Virus record (IMG/VR): IMGVR_UViG_3300022858_000345 | Location: 1-64,000 of that record | Strand: one strand, 5' to 3' | DNA length: 64,000 nucleotides | Source of the DNA: a virus | Notes under the pieces: model-generated | What the model was told of the DNA's origin: nothing | Databases searched by the model: none | What the model saw: the letters and a program-made list of their open reading frames with translations, nothing else | In this document: piece by piece, positions 31,479 to 38,007 of the stretch | Numbering within the stretch: the stretch's first letter is position 1 | Layout of the letters: the number at the start of each line of letters is the position of its first letter | Position numbers and translations under genes: made by a program

Positions 31479-31539
31479 TTCTTAATAGGAACGGTGGTAA
31501 TCTTGATTATGGCTCACCAACTAAACTTCCTATTAAGAA
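31479..31539 (+). other. long hairpin with perfect 13-bp stem
   Basis: TTCTTAATAGGAA (31479-31491) and TTCCTATTAAGAA (31527-31539) are perfect inverted repeats. The 35-nt loop contains GGTG/CACC and AATC/GATT, which can pair further. It directly follows the tRNA-like element, with no T run. It may be a third RNA domain or a processing/termination structure. Confidence 0.6.
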
Positions 31540-31592
31540 TCGTGCTTATAATCAATCAACTATGAAGAAACTAAGTAAATTAACAAAAATAT

Positions 31593-31784
31593 ATGCAAAC
31601 ATTAGAAGACAAATTAGATAGACCCCAGCAAGTGTGGTGCTCAAAATGTAAAGATTGGAAACATTTTGATAGAGTATTACCTAAATTAGTATGCGAGTGT
31701 GGAGAAGTATTTACTAAGAAGTCACACCCTTTAACAGTACCAAATGAAAAAAAATATAGTAAAAATAAAGTGTGGGTGTTGTAA
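31593..31784 (+). CDS. small zinc-ribbon protein, 63 aa
   Basis: C-x2-C (CSKCKDW) and C-x-C (CECGE) pairs make a small zinc ribbon. ATG 31593 follows an A-rich leader. It overlaps the next gene by 41 nt in another frame, so one of the two starts may be wrong. Confidence 0.5.
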   Translation: MQTLEDKLDRPQQVWCSKCKDWKHFDRVLPKLVCECGEVFTKKSHPLTVPNEKKYSKNKVWVL

Positions 31785-32025
31785 AGACACTTTAGAAATA
31801 TATTGTGGGCAAGGGCAAACAATATTCAGTATAGAGTTAGATAAATGGAGATTACTAGGTAGAATAAAATATGCCTTTGGAATAATATTTAGACCAAGTG
31901 TGTATAAATATGGAGGAACATTATGGATAGAGCCAAAGAGATTCAAAAAATATTTAAAAAGATTAGAGAAATTAAACGATGAAGCTATAAAAAAAGGGGA
32001 GGAGTGGGATAAGGAAAATCTTTAA
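31744..32025 (+). CDS. hypothetical protein, 93 aa
   Basis: CGCCKD near the start and a later single Cys suggest a possible metal site. A central aromatic stretch and a charged helical C-terminus follow. No family recognised. Confidence 0.5.
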   Translation: MKKNIVKIKCGCCKDTLEIYCGQGQTIFSIELDKWRLLGRIKYAFGIIFRPSVYKYGGTLWIEPKRFKKYLKRLEKLNDEAIKKGEEWDKENL

Positions 32026-32044
32026 TAATTTAACCAATATAATT

Positions 32045-32314
32045 ATGCTAGATGAAAAAGCTAAAAAAATTCAGGAGCAGGAAAGGCTATCTAAAATAAA
32101 AGATATTAAAATTCTGCGAAATAGTATGCAGGAAGTAATAGAATTATTACAAAGTATATGGCGTACAAGAGAGATGAGTATTGCTATAACTAAATTTCAG
32201 GAAGGAAAGATGTGGTTAGGAATGGAGCTATCAAATTTAGGAGCAAAAGACTTAAATGCTGAAAGAGATAAAAAAGAAGTATCTAAAGACATAGAAAATT
32301 CTAATAATCAATAA
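32045..32314 (+). CDS. phage helical protein, 89 aa
   Basis: Coiled-coil protein. The LQSIWRTREMSIAITKFQEGKMW segment resembles the Acb2/Tad1-sized small helical proteins with an R-E-x-S-x-A-x-T-K-x-x-x-A/G-x-M-W/F-L/G pattern (cyclic-nucleotide sponge Acb2 family). That similarity is from memory of the motif and is tentative; if right, it would counter host CBASS defence. Short soluble protein in an accessory region. Confidence 0.5.
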   Translation: MLDEKAKKIQEQERLSKIKDIKILRNSMQEVIELLQSIWRTREMSIAITKFQEGKMWLGMELSNLGAKDLNAERDKKEVSKDIENSNNQ

Positions 32315-32319
32315 ATTAT

Positions 32320-32502
32320 ATGAAGCAAGTAATTAAAAAAGGTGTGCCAGTTATAGCAGAGTTTAACTGTCCTTTATGCAAAGAGTGTTGGTTAACAGAT
32401 GAATATACTTTGTTTGGATTAGCAGAAGGAGGACATGAATTACATGATACTTGTGCAACTTGCAAAACTATGTCACAGGGTGTTAAACAATCTAATAAAT
32501 AA
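32320..32502 (+). CDS. small zinc-binding protein, 60 aa
   Basis: CPLCKEC and CATCKT give two Cys pairs for one zinc. It starts five bases after the previous stop. No further family recognised. Confidence 0.55.
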   Translation: MKQVIKKGVPVIAEFNCPLCKECWLTDEYTLFGLAEGGHELHDTCATCKTMSQGVKQSNK

Positions 32503-32504
32503 TT

Positions 32505-32837
32505 ATGAAAATAGCCTTTGATATTGACGACACAATTTGGAAGGTGCGTACAGAGAAGCCTTTTGGGCAAGTACCTGATTATAATTTAATATTAGTACTT
32601 AAATGGTTTTATGATAATGGAGATACTGTTTATGTTTGGTCAGCAGGAGGAGTGAACTACGCACAACAAATAGTAGAGAAGCTAGGATTAGAAGGAATGG
32701 TTACAGTTATACCTAAAGGAGAGTTAAACACTCCACACCCAGATAATCCAAAGATTGACATTGCATTCGATGATTGTGAAACAAACCTAGCTACAGTAGA
32801 CGTTAAAGTAAGACGAAAACATATTAACAATAAATAA
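32505..32837 (+). CDS. HAD-superfamily phosphatase, 110 aa
   Basis: Starts with MKIAFDIDDTIWKV (DxDDT nucleophile motif), followed by VYVWSAGG (motif II) and DIAFDDCETN (motif IV). A minimal cytoplasmic HAD phosphatase with little cap domain; substrate unknown, possibly nucleotides. Confidence 0.7.
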   Translation: MKIAFDIDDTIWKVRTEKPFGQVPDYNLILVLKWFYDNGDTVYVWSAGGVNYAQQIVEKLGLEGMVTVIPKGELNTPHPDNPKIDIAFDDCETNLATVDVKVRRKHINNK

Positions 32838-32839
32838 TT

Positions 32840-32923
32840 ATGAAAATTCAATTAGACACAAAAGCTAAGACAATTAAAGTAGAGGATAATGTTCAACTAT
32901 CTGAACTTCTAACCAATAAATAA
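32840..32923 (+). CDS. tiny protein, 27 aa
   Basis: ATG 32840 just after the phosphatase stop; TAA 32921-32923 overlaps the next ATG. The sequence KIQLDTKAKTIKVEDNVQLS is like the start of small phage proteins that carry a single beta hairpin. Support comes mainly from spacing. Confidence 0.4.
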   Translation: MKIQLDTKAKTIKVEDNVQLSELLTNK

Positions 32924-33060
32924 TGATTAAGATAAACACAAAACAGATAGAAGAGTGTGACAAATGTTATTGTATGACTAATATATTAATGGATGAGGAT
33001 GGAAATAGATTTTGCGGGAAATGTAAGAAGCCTAAAAGTAAAATTAATATAACCAAATAA
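32923..33060 (+). CDS. small zinc-ribbon protein, 45 aa
   Basis: Starts in the TAATG overlap and ends at TAA 33058-33060. It has CDKCYC and CGKCKK, a two-pair zinc ribbon. No specific family. Confidence 0.5.
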   Translation: MIKINTKQIEECDKCYCMTNILMDEDGNRFCGKCKKPKSKINITK

Positions 33061-33062
33061 AT

Positions 33063-33404
33063 ATGTTAAAAGATGTAGAAAAAAAGCCACCAGTAGTTCC
33101 TGTGGAAATTACAGTACCTAAAGTAGATAGTATCCAGTATACAAAAGTTACTATGAAGATGTCAGATAATACAGAGCAGGATGGATATAGGCTTGTATGC
33201 CCTTGTGGTAATTATGATAGACAGAAATATGGAGATTATATAAAAACAATAATAGAGGAAGACGATAGAGGTAGGAAGTATTTTATAAAGGTTATGGCTT
33301 TGTTATGTAATAAATGTCGTAGCCAAGATATTCTTCTTTCAGAATTTAAGAAGGAATATGGAAGGATAGTAAAACCAGCTAGTAAAGAAAAGGTTAAAAC
33401 TTAA
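33063..33404 (+). CDS. zinc-binding hypothetical protein, 113 aa
   Basis: CPCGNYD and a later CNKCRS form a zinc site within a beta-rich protein. It sits directly before QueD. No family recognised. Confidence 0.5.
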   Translation: MLKDVEKKPPVVPVEITVPKVDSIQYTKVTMKMSDNTEQDGYRLVCPCGNYDRQKYGDYIKTIIEEDDRGRKYFIKVMALLCNKCRSQDILLSEFKKEYGRIVKPASKEKVKT

Positions 33405-33422
33405 TTATTAAAGTACAAATTT

Positions 33423-33851
33423 ATGAAAGTAACTAAAAAATTTAAATTTGAAATGGCTCATAGACTCCAACACCACGAAGGGCTATGTTTCAATATTCAC
33501 GGGCATTCTTATGTAGTGGACGTAACAATAGAGAAAGAGGAAGTTAATACAGAGGGACCAGAAACAGGAATGGTAATGGACTTCGGTAATGTTAAAGAAA
33601 TAGGTAATAACTTATTTGACCAGTTAGATCATGCTTTTATGGTTAACACAGATGACAAAGCTGTAGCAGGATTCTTTAGAAAGCAGGAGTTTAAAACTTA
33701 TGAGGTAAACTTTGAGCCTACAGCAGAGAACATGGCTAAATATATTTATAATCAATTAAAACCAGCTTTTAGAGATGTTGGGATTAATATATATAATGTT
33801 AGAGTATGGGAAACATCAACAGCTTATGCAGACTATAATCCAATAAAATAA
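33423..33851 (+). CDS. queD: QueD, 6-carboxy-5,6,7,8-tetrahydropterin synthase
   Basis: 142 residues of the PTPS/QueD family: FEMAHRLQHHEGLCFNIHGHSYVVDV holds the zinc histidines (H in AHR; HGH) and the catalytic Cys (in GLCFNIHGH). It converts dihydroneopterin triphosphate to carboxytetrahydropterin, the substrate of QueE at 34652. A GTP cyclohydrolase I (FolE) is not in the window and may come from the host. Together they make 7-deazaguanine precursors, used by several phages to modify DNA against restriction. Confidence 0.9.
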   Translation: MKVTKKFKFEMAHRLQHHEGLCFNIHGHSYVVDVTIEKEEVNTEGPETGMVMDFGNVKEIGNNLFDQLDHAFMVNTDDKAVAGFFRKQEFKTYEVNFEPTAENMAKYIYNQLKPAFRDVGINIYNVRVWETSTAYADYNPIK

Positions 33852-34627
33852 TGGGAATAAAATTAATTAATGGTGATTGTATAAAAGAGTTAAAAAAACT
33901 TGAAGATAATTTTGTTGATTTAATAGTTATTGACCCACCATATAATTTACATAGATTTGATTATGGAAATAAAAGTGATTTTCAAGAAGATATAAAATAT
34001 AGAACTTGGAGTAAACAATGGATAGCAGAATTAGTAAGAGTATTAAAAGCTACTGGAAGTTTATATTGTTGGATAGACCATAATTATTTAGGATTTTTTC
34101 AGGAAGAATTTAATAAGGTATTACAGTATAAAAATACAATTATATGGTCTAAATCTCAAGGAGTATCCTATAAGCAGAAAAATTACATAGATAGATATGA
34201 GTGTTGTTTATTTTATACAAAATCAGAAAATTATATATTTCATAGTGACAAGTATTTTATTCCTTTAGGAATTGAACAATTATTGAAAAATATAAAAAAT
34301 TTAAAATACATGAACTGGTATAAAAATAATCCTAAAAAGGCTAAAGAAACATATGAAAGATTAAAAAAGAAAGGTAAGTTTATGGTAAATGTTTGGGATG
34401 ATGTAGGGAGTAAGGTTAAAAAACATACTAAACACTTGAATGAAAAGCCTTTAGAATTGATTAAAAGATGTGTCTTGATGAGCAGTAATAAAGAAGATTT
34501 AGTATTAGATTGCTTTATGGGAAGCGGGACTACTGGAGTTGTATGTAATGCATTAAAAAGAAATTTTATTGGGATAGAATTAGAAAAAGAGTATTATGAT
34601 ATTTCAGTCAAGAGAATTAGTATATAA
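33851..34627 (+). CDS. DNA adenine/cytosine-N4 methyltransferase, beta class
   Basis: 258 residues. Motif IV DPPYNL comes first (about 28-33) and motif I DCFMGSGTTG near the end (about 217-226), the beta-class order. It methylates the amino group of adenine or cytosine in DNA; the target site is unknown. No partner endonuclease is adjacent, so it is probably an orphan methylase protecting phage DNA. It overlaps QueD by one base, tying DNA methylation and deazaguanine synthesis in one operon. Confidence 0.9.
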   Translation: MGIKLINGDCIKELKKLEDNFVDLIVIDPPYNLHRFDYGNKSDFQEDIKYRTWSKQWIAELVRVLKATGSLYCWIDHNYLGFFQEEFNKVLQYKNTIIWSKSQGVSYKQKNYIDRYECCLFYTKSENYIFHSDKYFIPLGIEQLLKNIKNLKYMNWYKNNPKKAKETYERLKKKGKFMVNVWDDVGSKVKKHTKHLNEKPLELIKRCVLMSSNKEDLVLDCFMGSGTTGVVCNALKRNFIGIELEKEYYDISVKRISI

Positions 34628-34651
34628 ATTATTTATTAAAAGACTTAAATT

Positions 34652-35431
34652 ATGTTAATATCAAAAATGCCAGATGGATCGCCAGAAGTATATAAAGCCT
34701 TTCAGGGAGAAGGTACTACTATGGGTGAATTATGTGTATTTGTTAGGACAGCAGGATGCTCATTAAGATGCACTTTCTGTGATACTTCTTATACTTGGTT
34801 GTTTGATGGAGATAAACTAAAGCATAAATACTCTGAGCCAGTTAATAGAGAGAAGCATGTAGGAAGAGTTACTCCTGAAGAGTTAGGCTTAGAAATAAGA
34901 AAAGCGGCAGGCCCTATCAGAAGAGTAATATTTACAGGAGGGGAACCTTTACTACAACAAGATGAAATATTAAAAGTAATTGATTTCCTAGAAGAGGACG
35001 GAGAATTTTGGGTTATTGAAATAGAAACGAATGGTACTATAAAATTTAATGAAGATTTAATACCTTTTGTTGAGTATATTAATTGTTCCCCAAAGATGGA
35101 GAATAGCGGTAATCCTAAATCACAAAGAAATAAACCAGAAGTAATAGAACAGTTTTTCGACTTAGCTAAAGATGTTCAAGGACCAGAAATGGTAATATTT
35201 AAGTTTGTAGTTGGTATTGATACTTTTAAAGGAGATTTAAAAGAGATAAGAGCTTGGCAAAAGGAGCATGATATACCTAATAATATGGTTTATTTAATGC
35301 CTGAAGGTATAGAGCCTGAACAAATAATAGAAGGAACTAAATATTTATTTGAAAACGCTTGTAGTAAGTATGGCTATCAGCTAAGTACAAGATTACAGGT
35401 ATTACTATATGGTTCTCAAAGAGCTACTTGA
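34652..35431 (+). CDS. queE: QueE, 7-carboxy-7-deazaguanine synthase
   Basis: A 259-residue radical-SAM enzyme. YKAFQGEGTTMG is the QueE start, RTAGCSLRCTFCDTSYTW has the CxxxCxxC cluster site, and FTGGEPLLQQ and IEIETNGT bind SAM and substrate. It converts carboxytetrahydropterin from QueD into 7-carboxy-7-deazaguanine. Complete and with all motifs, unlike its paralogue at 26604. Confidence 0.92.
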   Translation: MLISKMPDGSPEVYKAFQGEGTTMGELCVFVRTAGCSLRCTFCDTSYTWLFDGDKLKHKYSEPVNREKHVGRVTPEELGLEIRKAAGPIRRVIFTGGEPLLQQDEILKVIDFLEEDGEFWVIEIETNGTIKFNEDLIPFVEYINCSPKMENSGNPKSQRNKPEVIEQFFDLAKDVQGPEMVIFKFVVGIDTFKGDLKEIRAWQKEHDIPNNMVYLMPEGIEPEQIIEGTKYLFENACSKYGYQLSTRLQVLLYGSQRAT

Positions 35432-35456
35432 TTTACACATTAATATCTTATATTAT
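35428..35456 (+). promoter_or_regulatory. sigma70-type promoter for the HNH gene at 35480
   Basis: TTGATT (35428-35433, over the queE stop), 17-bp spacer, TATTAT (35451-35456). Confidence 0.6.
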
Positions 35457-35479
35457 ATATTTATACTTAACTATATAAT

Positions 35480-36055
35480 ATGGATTCAAAAGAAGTTTCT
35501 AAAAGGTACAGGTCAATCAGAAAAAGTAAAGGAGTTTGTATGACATGTGGTAAACCTAAGGAAGATAATCGAAAAAATAGAGTTACCTGTCAAAAATGTG
35601 CTGATAAGTGTGTAGCGTATAATAAAAAAATTAGAGACCAGAGATTGAAGAATAAGCAATGTGTAGAGTGCGGAGATAAAGAGGTTGTAAATGAGTTTAA
35701 TTATTTAGATTCCAAGAGAGCTAATAAAGAAATTAAGTGTTTAAGATGTTATTTAAAACACTTATCTAGGAATTATCTAGGAACAAATACTAGGTGGGGA
35801 GAGCTAAAAAGGTTATATGATAACCAAGGAGGTAGATGCTACTATTCTAATTTACCTATTATAGTAGGGGAGGGAGCCACATTAGACCATACTATACCAT
35901 CTAAAGGAGGCACTAAAATAACTGAAATTAAAAATTTAAAGTGGGTAGATAAAAATGTTAACTATATGAAAAGAGATTTATCAGAGAAAAAGTTTTTACA
36001 ATTAATTAACTTAATACATAAGCAGTATGAACCAACAAAATATAGGGCTTCCTAA
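35480..36055 (+). CDS. HNH endonuclease with N-terminal zinc fingers
   Basis: 191 residues. Two zinc-finger pairs (CMTCGK...CQKC, CVECGD...CLRC) precede an HNH domain: RCYYSNLPI, ATLDHTIPSKGG and NLKWVDKNVNYMK. It looks like free-standing homing or endonuclease VII-like phage enzymes. Own promoter. The 3' end overlaps the small gene at 36027. Confidence 0.85.
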   Translation: MDSKEVSKRYRSIRKSKGVCMTCGKPKEDNRKNRVTCQKCADKCVAYNKKIRDQRLKNKQCVECGDKEVVNEFNYLDSKRANKEIKCLRCYLKHLSRNYLGTNTRWGELKRLYDNQGGRCYYSNLPIIVGEGATLDHTIPSKGGTKITEIKNLKWVDKNVNYMKRDLSEKKFLQLINLIHKQYEPTKYRAS

Positions 36056-36149
36056 AATTCAGGATAAAAGAAAAACTAAAACTACTTTGCCAAAGATAAA
36101 ACAGCAAAGGCATAAAGTTAGGAAAGATTACAATTCATTTAAAAAATAA
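36027..36149 (+). CDS. small basic protein, 40 aa
   Basis: ATG 36027 lies inside the end of the HNH gene; TAA 36147-36149. Very rich in Lys/Arg/Gln. No family recognised. Overlap with a homing gene is again seen. Confidence 0.4.
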   Translation: MNQQNIGLPKIQDKRKTKTTLPKIKQQRHKVRKDYNSFKK

Positions 36150-36168
36150 TTTATTAACACCAAATATT

Positions 36169-36489
36169 ATGGGGAAAAACAAGAAAAACAGAAACACATC
36201 TAATATGAAAGATCAGCTACCTATTAAAGCATTAACTCCTCCTACTATTAAAAGGAAGACTATGGAGGTACCTGCTCAAGTACATGATAGATATCTTTTA
36301 GATATTAATGCTAATGGTGAAGGGCTTAAGTCAATGTTGTATCATACATTTTTTCATATTCTTATGTTTTTATTAGTACCTTTGGCTATTATAGTCAGCA
36401 GGGTACTTGGTAGAAGAATAAAATGGTTTAATGTAGGGCCAGTACCAAAAGAAAGATTTATGGCAAACAGAACGGATCAAGTTAGATAA
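36169..36489 (+). CDS. membrane protein, one TM segment, 106 aa
   Basis: A basic N-terminal half is followed by a strong hydrophobic helix (FFHILMFLLVPLAIIVSRVL, about 63-82) and a charged C-terminus. It sits just before the cell-wall peptidase, so a lysis or membrane role is possible but unproven. Confidence 0.55.
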   Translation: MGKNKKNRNTSNMKDQLPIKALTPPTIKRKTMEVPAQVHDRYLLDINANGEGLKSMLYHTFFHILMFLLVPLAIIVSRVLGRRIKWFNVGPVPKERFMANRTDQVR

Positions 36490-36512
36490 TTATTTTAATA
36501 ATCAATTTTATT

Positions 36513-37406
36513 ATGTTTGAACGAAAGTCAAAAGATACTTTACCTTTAGGAGCTTTAAAGGGTGAAGAAGATTCTAGGGATTATATAGCGGGTCATATTT
36601 TAGGAGATATTGATCCTAAGTTTGTAATGCCAGAAGAAGTTAGATTAGATATAGAGGAAGGCAATCAAGGTGCTTTAGAGGAGACTAGAGTGGCTTGTAC
36701 TTGTTTTGCGGCTTATCATGTAGCTCAAGCAATTAATGAGTTAGAGCACCAACAAGAGCTATCTGTTGATTTTGTAAAAGGTTGGAGATTGCAAAAACAT
36801 TTAGGTACTGCTTCAGAAAAAGGAGATTATGTAGTAACAGCTTTAAAAAGTCTTGTAAAAAATGGATTAATTACTGAAGAAGGAACATACCCTATTAAAG
36901 CTTTTGCTCGTATTAGTTTAGGAAAGAGCACACCAGAAGAAATTAAATACTGGTTAGCTAAAGGGTATCCAATAGTTACTTCAGCTAGAACTACATCTAC
37001 TAATTTTAAAAGAGCCAAGACAACAGGTTATTGGACAGGATTAGATGGTACCATAAGAGGTGGACATGCTTTCGCTTTAATGGGTTATACAGGTAGTAAT
37101 AAAGATATTGTAGCCTCTCAGAGTTATGGAAGTAATTATGGATTTTATGGAGATGGTACATTTAGAATTGAAGATAAATTTGTTAAGAATTTAGATAGTT
37201 GTTATTTAGTATATGATATGAGAGAAGTAAAGAATATTTTTACAGATGTAACAGAGGATAGCTGGGTAGCTGAGGCTCTTAAATGGGCTAAAGATAAGAA
37301 AGTAATAAAAGGATATGAGGATGGTTCTTTTAGACCCGATCAGCCTATGACAAGAGCTGAAGTAGTTCAAGTAATGTATAATTATCATAAAAAATTTAAA
37401 AAATAA
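36513..37406 (+). CDS. papain-like (C1) peptidase with C-terminal SLH domain
   Basis: 297 residues. The catalytic domain has ACTCFAAYHVAQA (Cys, about 70), GGHAFALMGY (His, about 187) and QSYGSNYGFYG (Asn), the C1A order. The C-terminal SLH domain (about 242-290; DSWVAEALKWAKDKKVIKGY, FRPDQPMTRAEVVQVMY) binds secondary cell-wall polymer or S-layer sites. No signal peptide is seen. It could be a lysin-like or virion-attached peptidase acting on the host surface layer. The SLH module points to a host with an SLH-type S-layer. Confidence 0.85.
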   Translation: MFERKSKDTLPLGALKGEEDSRDYIAGHILGDIDPKFVMPEEVRLDIEEGNQGALEETRVACTCFAAYHVAQAINELEHQQELSVDFVKGWRLQKHLGTASEKGDYVVTALKSLVKNGLITEEGTYPIKAFARISLGKSTPEEIKYWLAKGYPIVTSARTTSTNFKRAKTTGYWTGLDGTIRGGHAFALMGYTGSNKDIVASQSYGSNYGFYGDGTFRIEDKFVKNLDSCYLVYDMREVKNIFTDVTEDSWVAEALKWAKDKKVIKGYEDGSFRPDQPMTRAEVVQVMYNYHKKFKK

Positions 37407-37407
37407 T

Positions 37408-38007
37408 ATGGCAGGAAGAATAGAAATATCGGTAGCGTTAGTAGAAAAAAGAAGGGAGAGAGCCTCCGCATTAAAAATGAAGGGTCTCAGTATTAATAGT
37501 ATTATGAATCTTGTTAATCAAGAAGCTACTATAGAGCAATGGGGAGTGGTTAGTAGGAGGACTATAATGAGAGATATAGCAGCTTATTTTAGTAAGAATA
37601 AATTAACAGGTGTTGAAGCTAATGAGGAGATGTCTATGTTAAGAGATGCTTATATTTCACAGTATGAGGGTCTTATAGAAAAGATGCACATTAAATTATC
37701 TACTAAACAAAATTGGAAACCATTTGAAGAGTTTGCAGCTATGGATATTTTAAGAAGGACTCTAGCGGATTTTGCTGAGATAATGAACTGGAATGAAGGA
37801 AGAAAGAATACAAATATACTTTTCCAGCAAAATAACATTTTAACTCCTTACGAAAACGCAGCAAATATAGTGAACAAGCCTAAAGAATTAAAAGCTATTT
37901 CAGCTCTTTGCGATATGATGCTAGATAAGAGACCTATTGATGAAATTGGAGTTGAGGTGCTAGGTGATAGCTATATAAAAGAAGATACAAATGACAACAA
38001 TACTTAA
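37408..38007 (+). CDS. terminase small subunit-like protein
   Basis: 199 residues. The N-terminal helix-turn-helix (ASALKMKGLSINSIMNLVNQ, VSRRTIMRDIAAYF) is like DNA-recognising small terminase subunits. A helical oligomerisation region follows. It overlaps the large terminase start by 17 nt, a usual pairing. It would bind the packaging start site. Confidence 0.65.
   Translation: MAGRIEISVALVEKRRERASALKMKGLSINSIMNLVNQEATIEQWGVVSRRTIMRDIAAYFSKNKLTGVEANEEMSMLRDAYISQYEGLIEKMHIKLSTKQNWKPFEEFAAMDILRRTLADFAEIMNWNEGRKNTNILFQQNNILTPYENAANIVNKPKELKAISALCDMMLDKRPIDEIGVEVLGDSYIKEDTNDNNT

Noticed and set aside
31400-31621. 73-codon open frame through the tRNA-like element
   Set aside because: It overlaps conserved-looking RNA helices and a real gene start at 31593, and its product has no domain-like pattern.
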